Of a stretch of 19,292 bases of DNA, positions 8,956 to 16,178 are shown piece after piece. The stretch comes from Oscillospiraceae bacterium (GTDB lineage Bacteria; Bacillota; Clostridia; Oscillospirales; Oscillospiraceae): contig JAAZCZ010000130.1 in the NCBI GenBank assembly GCA_012513005.1, positions 1 to 19,292 of the forward strand, given 5' to 3'. A program made the translations under genes and the position numbers. The notes beneath the pieces are model-generated. The model was not told the DNA's origin. It did no database searches and was given only the letters and a program-made list of their open reading frames with translations. Position 1 is the stretch's first letter. Every line of letters starts with the position of its first letter.

Positions 8956-9798
8956 ATGAAAAAGATTATTGCAATTATTTTAGTAGCAATCATGGTACTG
9001 GCACTTGCAGCCTGCGGAACTCCTGCAAAGCCCGCCGCAACAGAAGCACCCAAGGCGCCGGAATCGGCAGCCCCCTCGGCAGATGCCGCAAAACCGGCGG
9101 CGGTAAAAACAATAGTGGAAGGCGAACTGCACATGGCAACAAACGCTGCCTTCCCCCCGTATGAGATGATAAAAGACGGCGGCGGCTTTGAGGGAATCGA
9201 TGTTGAAATCGCGACACTGATAGCCGAAAAACTGGGTCTAAAACTCGTAGTAGACGACATGGACTTCACTTCAGTTGTTCCGGCAGTCCAGACAGGCAAG
9301 AGCGACATTGCCATGGCAGGGCTCACAATCACAGAAACAAGGAAAGAAAATATTGACTTCACAGACTCCTATGCAACAGGCGTACAGGTAATAATTGTTA
9401 AAGACGGGTCGGATATCAAAACTGTTGATGATCTTGCAAACGCCAAGATGATAGGCACACAGGCAGGCACAACCGGATACTTATACTGCTCAGCATCTCC
9501 GGAAGACGGCGGCTACGGCGAAGATAAGGTTACAGCGTTTGACAACGGTGCAATAGCAATTCAGGCACTTTTAGACGGCAAGGTAGACTGCGTAGTAATC
9601 GACAACGAGCCTGCAAAGGCATTTGTAGCAGCTAACAAGGGCATATCAATTCTCGAGACAGAATTCACTGTTGAAGACTATGCCATTGGTGTCTCAAAGC
9701 AAAACACCGAGCTCAAAGATGCAATCAACGAGATTCTAAAAGAGCTCATAGCAGACGGCACAGTCAAAAAAATAGTTGATAAATATGTCACAGGCTGA
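8956..9798 (+). CDS. Polar amino-acid ABC transporter substrate-binding lipoprotein
   Basis: Extracellular binding protein of 280 residues anchored to the membrane by lipid. The start ATG at 8956 has a strong GAAGGAGAGG site. The signal peptide MKKIIAIILVAIMVLALAAC has a lipobox (LAAC) with the lipidated Cys at residue 20, followed by an Ala/Pro-rich linker to about residue 48. The mature domain is a type II binding protein of the SBP family 3: HMATNAAFPPYEM, GFEGIDVEIATLIAEKLG, DIAMAGLTITETRKENIDFTDSY and IGTQAGTTGYLY are typical of cystine/glutamine/arginine binders. The ligand cannot be told from sequence alone. It is the first gene of a three-gene transporter set, separated from the permease by a terminator that probably raises its level over the membrane parts. 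Confidence 0.93.
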   Translation: MKKIIAIILVAIMVLALAACGTPAKPAATEAPKAPESAAPSADAAKPAAVKTIVEGELHMATNAAFPPYEMIKDGGGFEGIDVEIATLIAEKLGLKLVVDDMDFTSVVPAVQTGKSDIAMAGLTITETRKENIDFTDSYATGVQVIIVKDGSDIKTVDDLANAKMIGTQAGTTGYLYCSASPEDGGYGEDKVTAFDNGAIAIQALLDGKVDCVVIDNEPAKAFVAANKGISILETEFTVEDYAIGVSKQNTELKDAINEILKELIADGTVKKIVDKYVTG

Positions 9799-9817
9799 TA
9801 TAAATAGTTAAGAAGTG

Positions 9818-9851
9818 AAAAAGGGCGGTAAAAACCATGCCGCCCTTTTTT
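9818..9851 (+). terminator. Intra-operon intrinsic terminator between binding protein and permease
   Basis: A run AAAAA, then GGGCGG paired with CCGCCC (9823-9828 / 9840-9845), extendable by T-G and A-T pairs, followed by six T. It is a canonical rho-independent terminator, only 35 bases before the permease start, with no clear new promoter after it. Confidence 0.82.
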
Positions 9852-9885
9852 ATGTATTTAGTATAACGGGGGAAACAGGTTAGAT

Positions 9886-10602
9886 ATGCAGGAGTTTATA
9901 AGCGCATTCGGAGCTAAATTCTATAGCGCCTTTATAGACGGCAACAGATGGCAGCTCTATCTCGGCGGAATATGGGTAACAATCAAGCTCACGGCATTTG
10001 CAATGCTGATTGGATGTGTGCTGGGCGTATTAGTTGCCAGCGTACGCGCAACCTATGACTTAACAGAGCAAAACCGCAGAGGTTTTCTTTTAAGGCTGCT
10101 AAACGGAGCAGCAAAATTTTATATCACGGTAATCAGAGGCACGCCGCTTGTGGTGCAGCTGCTGATTATCTATTTTGTAATTTTCAGCAACACCAGAAAC
10201 CAAATGGCAGTAGCCGTAATTGCCTTCGGAGTAAACTCCGGAGCCTATGTTGCAGAGATGGTTCGCGGAGGTATAATGTCTGTAGACAAGGGTCAAATGG
10301 AGGCAGGCAGGTCACTAGGGCTCAGCTACGGCACAACCATGCGCCTTATTATAATCCCGCAGGCTGTTAAAACAATACTGCCTGCACTCGGAAACGAGTT
10401 TATAGCCCTGCTCAAAGAGACCTCAATCGTGACCGTAATAGGGCTTCGAGACCTCACAAAGGCTGCAATGCTTGTCGGAGCTAAGACATATGACTACTTC
10501 CTGCCGTATATAGCCATTGCCCTCATATATCTTCTTATGGTAATAATTCTTACATGGCTATTGGGAAAACTTGAAAGGAGGCTTCGCAGCAGTGAGCGCT
10601 GA
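9886..10602 (+). CDS. Polar amino-acid ABC transporter permease (HisM family)
   Basis: Inner-membrane permease of 238 residues for uptake of a polar amino acid. Hydrophobic segments are visible near residues 28-52, 85-110, 150-170 and 205-230, consistent with about five membrane spans. The EAA motif that contacts the ATPase is EAGRSLGLSYGTTMRLIIIPQA (split here: EAGRSLGLSY then GTTMRLIIIPQA, about residues 138-159), and VIRGTPLVVQLLI is the usual family segment before it. GLRDLTKAAM near the C-terminus is also typical. The ATG at 9886 has GGGGGA about 12 bases upstream. Its end overlaps the ATPase start by 11 bases, indicating coupled translation. With only one permease gene, the channel is probably a homodimer. 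Confidence 0.93.
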   Translation: MQEFISAFGAKFYSAFIDGNRWQLYLGGIWVTIKLTAFAMLIGCVLGVLVASVRATYDLTEQNRRGFLLRLLNGAAKFYITVIRGTPLVVQLLIIYFVIFSNTRNQMAVAVIAFGVNSGAYVAEMVRGGIMSVDKGQMEAGRSLGLSYGTTMRLIIIPQAVKTILPALGNEFIALLKETSIVTVIGLRDLTKAAMLVGAKTYDYFLPYIAIALIYLLMVIILTWLLGKLERRLRSSER

Positions 10603-11335
10603 TACAATAATAAAGGTAATTGATGTAAAAAAACACTACATGCAAGGCGAGATTAAAGCGCTTGACGGAGTTTCCACCGAAATAAAAAAAGGCGAGGTTG
10701 TTGTCGTTATAGGTCCGTCAGGCGGCGGCAAAAGCACATTTCTCCGCTGTCTCAATCTGCTGGAAGTTCCGACTTCCGGTCAGGTCTTGTTTAAAGGCAC
10801 AGATATAACAAGCACAGACACAGACATAAATACCCACAGGCAAAAAATGGGCATGGTTTTCCAGCACTTTAATCTCTTTCCGCACAAAAGCGTAATAGAA
10901 AATCTGACTTTAGCTCCCGTGCAGCTAAAAAAATGCACACAAGAGGAAGCTAATAAAAAAGCCTTGTATTTTTTGGATAAGGTGGGGCTTGCAGACAGGG
11001 CAAACGAGTATCCGCAAAGGCTCTCAGGCGGGCAAAAACAGCGAGTTGCCATTGTAAGAGCTTTGTGTATGGATCCTGAGGTCATGCTCTTTGACGAGCC
11101 GACTTCAGCCTTAGACCCCGAAATGGTAGGAGAAGTCTTAGAAGTCATGCGGGATCTTGCAAAAGAGGGTATGACAATGGCGGTTGTCACACACGAAATG
11201 AACTTTGCAAAAGAGGTCGGCACAAGAGTGCTTTTCTTAGACAGCGGTAAGATAGAGGAGGAAGGCACGCCCGAGGAAGTTTTTAATAATCCAAAGTCAG
11301 CCAGGTTAAACGAATTTCTCTCAAAAGTGCTATAA
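10592..11335 (+). CDS. Polar amino-acid ABC transporter ATP-binding protein
   Basis: ATPase of 247 residues, GlnQ/HisP-like, driving the transporter encoded by the two genes before it. Walker A is GPSGGGKST (41-49), Q-loop Q91 in FQHFNLFPHKSV, ABC signature LSGGQ (144-148), Walker B VMLFDE (164-169) with catalytic E169, D-loop SALD and switch H201. All catalytic residues are intact. I chose GTG at 10592 over the upstream TTG at 10571: AAAGGAGG at 10574-10581 is a strong ribosome binding site for GTG but would lie inside the longer reading. The gene overlaps the permease by 11 bases. A hairpin terminator follows at 11355-11381. Confidence 0.95.
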   Translation: MSADTIIKVIDVKKHYMQGEIKALDGVSTEIKKGEVVVVIGPSGGGKSTFLRCLNLLEVPTSGQVLFKGTDITSTDTDINTHRQKMGMVFQHFNLFPHKSVIENLTLAPVQLKKCTQEEANKKALYFLDKVGLADRANEYPQRLSGGQKQRVAIVRALCMDPEVMLFDEPTSALDPEMVGEVLEVMRDLAKEGMTMAVVTHEMNFAKEVGTRVLFLDSGKIEEEGTPEEVFNNPKSARLNEFLSKVL

Positions 11336-11354
11336 ACACAAGACAAAAAACAAA

Positions 11355-11381
11355 ATTGCACGAGCAAAAAGCTCGTGCAAT
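11355..11381. terminator. Bidirectional terminator between transporter and hydrolase genes
   Basis: Perfect 11-bp stem ATTGCACGAGC / GCTCGTGCAAT with an AAAAA loop between two convergent genes. It is followed by ATATTTTG on plus and by TTTGTTTTTTG on minus, so the minus direction (hydrolase gene) has the better U-tract. Confidence 0.75.
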
Positions 11382-11401
11382 ATATTTTGCAAACTAAACA
11401 G

Positions 11402-12082
11402 CTATAATAATTTCTCTCTTGCCTTTTCTATAAAAGGAAGAACTCTTTTCACACACTTTTCGGCACTGCGCGTCAAATAGCTTGTATGCCCCTCACCGGG
11501 CACAATGCAGACCTCACTGCCGGGAATAAGCCTTGCCATTTTTAGCGTGTGAATCCTGTGCACAATGTCAAATTGACCTGCCATAATCAGTGTTGGGGTT
11601 TTAACGGAAATTAGCTCTGCGGCACTAAGGTCAGGCTCATTAAGTATCATCTTGTACTTGGGATTTAGTGAGCCTAAGTGCAGTATTTTGATAAACGCTC
11701 TATATCGGCGTTTAAGCCCGGTAGGAGCGGCATTTGCACCACAAGCGACTAGAGCAGATAGTAGGTCCGGATAGGCAACTGCCAGCACAAGACCGATGAT
11801 TCCGCCGTCACTGGAACCTAAAAGAGCAGGCTTTTTTAGATCTAATTTCACAATAAATTCGGCAATGTCTAAGGCCATGATTCTGTAGCCTAAGACATCG
11901 GATTTTTCACTTTTTCCGTGAGCCCTGCTATCAATCGAATAAACAGTAAAATGCTCACTAAATAATGAGGCAAGCTTAGATAAAAACCTGTGGTCAGTGC
12001 TGTTGCCGTGCAGCAAAATAAGAGGAGGTCCCGAGCCTTTTACCTCGTAATAAAGACGAATACCGTTAACATCAGCAAACAT
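11402..12082 (-). CDS. Alpha/beta hydrolase family protein
   Basis: Probably cytoplasmic hydrolase of 226 residues; no signal peptide is seen. The alpha/beta fold is shown by LILLHGNSTD (oxyanion region, 22-31), SIDSRAHGKSE, the nucleophile elbow GSSDGG with Ser91, an acid at D172 (AGQFDIV) and H199 (GEGHTSY), so the Ser-Asp-His triad is complete. The cap region between strands 6 and 7 (about 118-160) is short. The substrate cannot be inferred; esterase or peptidase-like roles are equally possible. I chose ATG at 12082 over GTG at 12091 because AGGG lies 8 bases before the ATG and would overlap the GTG. It is a single gene between two terminators; no clear promoter was found. Confidence 0.88.
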   Translation of the reverse strand: MFADVNGIRLYYEVKGSGPPLILLHGNSTDHRFLSKLASLFSEHFTVYSIDSRAHGKSEKSDVLGYRIMALDIAEFIVKLDLKKPALLGSSDGGIIGLVLAVAYPDLLSALVACGANAAPTGLKRRYRAFIKILHLGSLNPKYKMILNEPDLSAAELISVKTPTLIMAGQFDIVHRIHTLKMARLIPGSEVCIVPGEGHTSYLTRSAEKCVKRVLPFIEKAREKLL

Positions 12083-12173
12083 AATATTCACCCTAAAAAA
12101 GTATTTCTAAAAAAATGGTAGCACATGCCAATTAGCTTGTCAATCAGCCTGCATCAGCCAATAAGCAAAATAA

Positions 12174-12207
12174 AAATCTGCAATGCTCATATTAGCATTG
12201 CAGATTT
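12174..12207 (-). terminator. Terminator of the pyrR-uraA operon
   Basis: Perfect 14-bp hairpin AAATCTGCAATGCT / AGCATTGCAGATTT, loop CATATT. On the minus strand it is followed by TTATTTTG after the T-rich stem end, about 40 bases after the uraA stop. Confidence 0.85.
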
Positions 12208-12246
12208 AATAATATTATAAACTGTCTTAGTATTAAACTAAGCTGA

Positions 12247-13581
12247 CTATACCTTAAAGTTAACCGAGGTGTCACCCTGCAAATCGCGGCCAAACTCGTA
12301 ATCCTTGCCGGGCAGAATAGCGTTTAATGCAATACCGACAATAGAAGCCACAGCAAGTCCGCCCAGTGTAATGTTGAAGCTACCAACAGGGATTACAAGG
12401 TTTCCTGTGTAGCTTATGCCGATTGAAGTAACCAGAATCAAAGCGGCAATAATAACATTGCGGCTGTTTGTGAAGTCAACCTTATTTTCAACAACGTTTC
12501 TCACACCGACAGCGGCAATCATGCCGTACAGAACAAGGGAAACACCGCCGATGGTGGCTGCGGGCATGGCTTTAATTAAAGCGGAGAACTTAGGGCAGAA
12601 CGAAAGCAGTATAGCAATAACAGCAGTAATTCTTATAACTCTGGGGTCATAGACCTTAGATAGAGCCAAAACGCCGGTGTTCTCACCGTAGGTTGTGTTT
12701 GCAGGTGCGCCGAACAGGGCTGCTAATGTTGTGGCAATACCGTCTCCGAGTAGTGTGCGGTGCAGACCGGGGGTTTCAAGGAAGTTTTTTCCGCAGGTGG
12801 AGGAGATTGCACACATATCACCGATGTGCTCAACCATTGTGGCAATGGACAGCGGCACAATAGTAACTGCAGCAGTTATTAATAGACCGACATCGGGCTT
12901 GTTTGCAAAGATAGAAAACACAGTGCTTTCCATCTTAAAGGGCAGACCAATCCAGGCAGCATCAGCAATGCCGGAAAAATCAACATTGTTTGTGAGGGCT
13001 GCAACGAGGTAGGAGCCGAAAACACCAATGAGAATCGGGATGATTTTAATCATACCGCGACCCCAGATATTACAAACAACAACGAGTACAATAGCAACGA
13101 TTGCAATCCAGGGATTTGTTTTGCAGTTTGTTATAGCAGAGCCGGATAGCGAAAGACCGATGGCGATAATAATCGGACCTGTAACAATCGGGGGAAAGTA
13201 GCGCATAACCTTTTTAGTTCCGCTAACCTTGAAAACAGCGGCGATAATCGCATACATAAGTCCGGAAACAGCAACGCCAAAGCAGGCATAGGGCAGAAGC
13301 TCAGGCTCACCGTTAGGAGCAATAGCGAAGTATCCTGCCAAAAATGCGAATGACGAACCTAAGAAAGCGGGGACAATGCCGCGAGACAGCAGGTGGAAAA
13401 TCAGTGTGCCGATACCTGCAAAGAGCAGTGTTGCGGAGACGGACAGACCTGTCAGTGTGGGTACTAAAACTGTTGCTCCGAACATCGCAAAAAGATGCTG
13501 GAAAGCAAGCAGCAGCATGCGGGGAGTTCCAAGCAGGCGCGCGTCTTCAATGGGTTCTTGACCGATGTCTTTTCTTTTCAT
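12247..13581 (-). CDS. uraA: Uracil permease (NCS2 family)
   Basis: Membrane proton:uracil symporter of 444 residues, the usual length for UraA/PyrP. It is hydrophobic throughout with about 14 membrane segments. The NCS2 hallmarks are QHLFAMFGATVLVP (28-41), AFLGSSFAF (72-80), the core-domain glutamate E251 in MVEHIGDM, and GENTGVLALSKVYDPRV (299-315) with E300; these correspond to the two uracil-binding glutamates of the E. coli protein. The ATG follows a GAGAGAGG ribosome binding site. It lies 69 bases after pyrR on the same strand, as in the pyr operons of Gram-positive bacteria, which supports uracil rather than xanthine as substrate. It is expected to share the pyrR leader control. Very confident in family, confident in substrate. 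Confidence 0.94.
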   Translation of the reverse strand: MKRKDIGQEPIEDARLLGTPRMLLLAFQHLFAMFGATVLVPTLTGLSVSATLLFAGIGTLIFHLLSRGIVPAFLGSSFAFLAGYFAIAPNGEPELLPYACFGVAVSGLMYAIIAAVFKVSGTKKVMRYFPPIVTGPIIIAIGLSLSGSAITNCKTNPWIAIVAIVLVVVCNIWGRGMIKIIPILIGVFGSYLVAALTNNVDFSGIADAAWIGLPFKMESTVFSIFANKPDVGLLITAAVTIVPLSIATMVEHIGDMCAISSTCGKNFLETPGLHRTLLGDGIATTLAALFGAPANTTYGENTGVLALSKVYDPRVIRITAVIAILLSFCPKFSALIKAMPAATIGGVSLVLYGMIAAVGVRNVVENKVDFTNSRNVIIAALILVTSIGISYTGNLVIPVGSFNITLGGLAVASIVGIALNAILPGKDYEFGRDLQGDTSVNFKV

Positions 13582-13650
13582 TCAATTTACCTCTCTCTGT
13601 AGCAATTAATTGAAATATTTCAGAAGCGGAAAATCCGCGAACTGATAAAT

Positions 13651-14184
13651 TTAGTCGAGCAAATATACTCCGTCTTCGCCGTCATATTTTATAAGGCGAA
13701 CCTCAACCCGTTCAGAGTGTGAGGTGGGTATATTCTTGCCCACATAGTCTGCCCTTATAGGCAGATCCCTGTGACCCCTGTCAACCAAAACAGCCAGCTG
13801 AATTGAGCGTGGTCTGCCAAGCGAAAAAACAGCTTCAATTGCGGCTCTCACAGTTCTGCCGGTATAAAGCACATCATCAACCAGAATAACCTTTTTACCG
13901 ACAATGGAAAAGGGAAGCTCAGCAGCTTTTACAACAGGGCTGTCGGAGATATGCGTAAGATCATCTCGGTAGTACTTAATATCAAGACTGCCGCAGGGTA
14001 AGGCTTTGCCCTCAATCGATTCAAGGTTAGCACAAAGAATCTCCGCAAGAGTCTCTCCGCGCCTTTTGATACCGACAAGGACAATATCAGAAGTGCCCTT
14101 GTTTTTTTCGTTTATTTCATGCGCAAGCCGCATAAGTGCGCGTTTAATAGCACACTCGTCCATGAGTTTTGCTTTAACAGACAT
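13651..14184 (-). CDS. pyrR: Bifunctional pyr operon regulator / uracil phosphoribosyltransferase PyrR
   Basis: PyrR of 177 residues. In Firmicutes it binds the leader RNA of pyrimidine genes when UMP is high and promotes termination; many members also convert uracil and PRPP to UMP. The PRPP loop VILVDDVLYTGRTVRA (99-114) and the PyrR signature VDRGHRDLPIRADYVGKNIPTS (split: VDRGHRDLPI, 134-143; then RADYVGKNIPTS) are both present, as is GIKRRGETLA (38-47). I chose ATG at 14184 with GAGG five bases upstream; a longer frame starting near 14253 would run through the leader terminator and has no family similarity. It is co-transcribed with uraA and preceded by an attenuator-type leader at 14202-14336, consistent with autoregulation. 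Confidence 0.95.
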   Translation of the reverse strand: MSVKAKLMDECAIKRALMRLAHEINEKNKGTSDIVLVGIKRRGETLAEILCANLESIEGKALPCGSLDIKYYRDDLTHISDSPVVKAAELPFSIVGKKVILVDDVLYTGRTVRAAIEAVFSLGRPRSIQLAVLVDRGHRDLPIRADYVGKNIPTSHSERVEVRLIKYDGEDGVYLLD

Positions 14185-14336
14185 AAGCACCTCTAAGACA
14201 CAAAAAAATCTTGCCGCACGGCAAGACACACAAAGACAGGGGATAACCCCCAATTATGAGCGATTTGCCGGCATCACAGTACCAACTTAAAATGCAAACT
14301 GTTTTTTAGCCCGATGAGTATTATCTCATCTGAGTT
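14185..14336 (-). promoter_or_regulatory. pyrR leader with attenuator
   Basis: The leader runs from the predicted start near 14336 to the pyrR ATG. Just before the ribosome binding site is an intrinsic terminator on the minus strand: TCTTGCC-GTGC-GGCAAGA followed by seven T (plus 14202-14226). Upstream, CGGCAA (plus 14265-14270) can pair with TTGCCG of the terminator's 5' arm (plus 14219-14224), a possible antiterminator. A hairpin GATGAG-ATAATA-CTCATC (14313-14330) and a GGGG-TTAT-CCCC hairpin lie in the leader. PyrR attenuation is established for this gene order; the exact PyrR-binding loop was not recognised by me. Confidence 0.72.
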
Positions 14337-14342
14337 TAAGAG

Positions 14343-14371
14343 ATTATACAGTAAGAAGAAATATTTCGCAA
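14343..14371 (-). promoter_or_regulatory. Sigma-A promoter of pyrR-uraA
   Basis: On the minus strand, -35 TTGCGA (plus 14366-14371), 17-base spacer, perfect -10 TATAAT (plus 14343-14348). Confidence 0.78.
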
Positions 14372-14472
14372 GAGTAAAATGAATAAATTGTTAAGTAACT
14401 TAAAAAATAAAACAGTAAAAATTGCCCAAAACGAGACAAAACGGGAAACTTGGCAAATAGACTAAATAACTA

Positions 14473-14501
14473 TTGCATTATAATACACATTGTGCTAATA
14501 T
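14473..14501 (+). promoter_or_regulatory. Candidate promoter of tRNA-Pro
   Basis: Two overlapping readings exist: a perfect TATAAT at 14479-14484 with no good -35, or TTGCAT (14473-14478), 17 bases, and an extended -10 TGC-TAATAT (14496-14501). Either would start just before the tRNA. Weak individually. Confidence 0.38.
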
Positions 14502-14520
14502 TAATTGGCACAAATCGTAA

Positions 14521-14596
14521 CCGGGTGTGGCGCAGATGGTAGCGTGCTTGAATGGGGTTCAAGAGGCCGCTGGTTCAAATCCAGTCACTCGGACCA
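14521..14596 (+). tRNA. tRNA-Pro (anticodon GGG)
   Basis: A 76-base cloverleaf with encoded CCA. The acceptor stem CCGGGTG pairs with CACTCGG (one G-T), D stem GCGC/GCGT, anticodon stem CTTGA/TCAAG around loop ATGGGGT giving anticodon GGG (reads CCC and CCU), and T stem GCTGG/CCAGT around TTCAAAT. It stands alone between pyrR (divergent) and a strong terminator. Confidence 0.96.
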
Positions 14597-14598
14597 AA

Positions 14599-14634
14599 AT
14601 ACAGGGCAGTTTTTAAACTGCCCTGTATTTTTTT
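14599..14634 (+). terminator. Terminator of tRNA-Pro
   Basis: Perfect inverted repeat ATACAGGGCAGTTT / AAACTGCCCTGTAT (14599-14612 / 14615-14628) beginning two bases after the tRNA CCA end, followed by seven T. A strong rho-independent terminator. Confidence 0.93.
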
Positions 14635-14690
14635 GAAATGCCAACAGCACTTGTTTAATAGCTTAAATTAAATTGCATTTTGTATGAGTT

Positions 14691-14718
14691 TTGGTGTAAA
14701 ATGTAAACCTAATATAAT
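14691..14718 (+). promoter_or_regulatory. Candidate promoter of the DUF2804 gene
   Basis: Perfect -10 TATAAT (14713-14718) 16 bases after TTGGTG (14691-14696), which matches only half of the -35 consensus. The leader would be about 65 bases. Confidence 0.45.
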
Positions 14719-14788
14719 ATAAGAAAAGATCATTTCTATAATTTGTTTTCAGCAATTTTTACCGGCTTTTGCCGGAAAGGAGATAAAT

Positions 14789-15859
14789 ATGCAAGGTAAA
14801 GCTAATTTCACTTACTCAGAGCACATTCATCCCAAAAGATTTCCTGTGCCCTCACCCGAGGCAATTGTAAAGGACGGAAAGTCTGTTTTCGGAGCCTTTG
14901 AAGGAGCAATTAAAAACCTCAACATAGACGAGGCAAAAAGACCTTTGGGAATACCTGTGCCGAGGTTTATTAATAATCTGCGAGTAAAAGAATGGGAGGC
15001 ATACGAGGTCAGCTTTGACGAAGGCTTCCTCTGCGGAGCTATTTACGACTTAGGTCCTGCCGTTTTTAACATAATGATGTTTTACGATGCGAAAAATAAA
15101 AAAGTGTATGCAAATCAAATATTCGGTGCCCCGAGAAAGTGCGCCAAAAACTCGCTGATTAACAGCACAAACAGCCTCAAAACAGGTGACTTCAAAGCCA
15201 CAATAGAAAACCACTTTGAAAACGGAACAGTTTTCATTAAATCAAGCTATGCTCCGAAAGATGAGAGCAAGATTCCCATGTCAGCTGATCTTTTGTTTAG
15301 AAACGAAGCTCCCGGGGGAGTTACAGTTATGCCTTTCGGGGAAAACAGACCCCTCTACACGCACAAGGGCTTTTTTAAAGCCGAGGGCACAATCAGCATA
15401 GGAGATCGAACTTTTGTTCTGAATGAGAACGCAACGGGCATAATAGATGACCACAAGGGCTACTATAATCTAAAAATGCACTACGACTGGGTGACATGCA
15501 TGGGCGTAAAAGACGGTGTTGCCTTGGGCGTTAACCTCTGCAAGAATCAGGCAACAGACCCCGAAAAGTACTGTGAGAACATACTTTGGTATAACGGCAG
15601 CCTGCATCTTTTGCCTACGGTTGACTTTGAGCACCTGCCCGACGGCAACTGGCATGTCTACGATAAATACGGCGAAGTAGATTTAACATTCCATATCGAC
15701 GACAGCTACAAGCTGAAAACTGAAGTGTTAATGGTAAAAGCCAACTACCATGCCCCCTTCGGAGTGGTAAAGGGATATGTAAAAGGTGCCGAAGGCAAAA
15801 AGATAAGCCTCGACGGGCTCTACGGCATGGGAGAGGATATCTGCTACCACAACATTTAA
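14789..15859 (+). CDS. DUF2804 domain-containing protein
   Basis: Protein of 356 residues matching the DUF2804 family in length and pattern: SVFGAFEGAIKNLNI (about 33-47), NNLRVKEWEAYEVSF, NENATGIIDDHKGYYN and MHYDWVTCMGVKDGVALGVNL. The many short beta-rich segments with conserved Trp/Tyr suggest a lipocalin-like or carotenoid-hydratase-like (CrtC-type) beta fold; this is inference and the family's function is unknown. There is no signal peptide and no membrane segment, so it is probably cytoplasmic. The ATG at 14789 has a strong AAAGGAG site at 14776-14782, which directly abuts a small CCGGC-TTTT-GCCGG hairpin. It is monocistronic, with its own promoter candidate and terminator. Confident in the family, no function claimed. 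Confidence 0.85.
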   Translation: MQGKANFTYSEHIHPKRFPVPSPEAIVKDGKSVFGAFEGAIKNLNIDEAKRPLGIPVPRFINNLRVKEWEAYEVSFDEGFLCGAIYDLGPAVFNIMMFYDAKNKKVYANQIFGAPRKCAKNSLINSTNSLKTGDFKATIENHFENGTVFIKSSYAPKDESKIPMSADLLFRNEAPGGVTVMPFGENRPLYTHKGFFKAEGTISIGDRTFVLNENATGIIDDHKGYYNLKMHYDWVTCMGVKDGVALGVNLCKNQATDPEKYCENILWYNGSLHLLPTVDFEHLPDGNWHVYDKYGEVDLTFHIDDSYKLKTEVLMVKANYHAPFGVVKGYVKGAEGKKISLDGLYGMGEDICYHNI

Positions 15860-15904
15860 TACACTTATAAAAATAAGTATAAAAAGAAAATAAGAAAAGT
15901 ACAG

Positions 15905-15939
15905 CACTGCCGAATGAGCATTTTTTCGGCAGTGTTTTT
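15905..15939 (+). terminator. Terminator after the DUF2804 gene
   Basis: Perfect 10-bp stem CACTGCCGAA / TTCGGCAGTG with a 10-base loop, followed by five T (15935-15939). Confidence 0.88.
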
Positions 15940-16043
15940 AATATAGATTAATAGCAAAATACAATTAGAAAACGAATGGAAAAAAGAGCCTATATTTAAG
16001 CCGAAGCTTATAAGCTTTGAGTATTTATTGTATCTTCTACCTA

Positions 16044-16072
16044 TTGAACGCTTTTCTGCTATGTGATAGAAT
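16044..16072 (+). promoter_or_regulatory. Extended -10 promoter of the methionine gamma-lyase gene
   Basis: -35 TTGAAC (16044-16049), 17-base spacer, TGA then -10 TAGAAT (16067-16072), i.e. an extended TGn -10. The leader to the ATG would be about 100 bases; I see no SAM-box or T-box signature in it. Confidence 0.68.
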
Positions 16073-16178
16073 TACATTAATTGCAGGGACATAGTTTAGA
16101 GCATTTTGCCGCAAGGAAAATTAAGCCGAAAACTCTTTTTCCCGGCCAAAAATAAAATATATGAAATGAGGTTTCTTC

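Noticed and set aside
12416..13613. Plus-strand frames across uraA
   Set aside because: Shadows of the membrane protein gene on the minus strand, without ribosome binding sites or family resemblance.
14185..14253. N-terminal extension of PyrR reading through the leader
   Set aside because: The extra residues come from the terminator hairpin and its T-run, have no family similarity, and ATG 14184 has a suitable ribosome binding site.
16079..16178. SAM riboswitch or T-box before methionine gamma-lyase
   Set aside because: No conserved core of either class, and no terminator in the leader.
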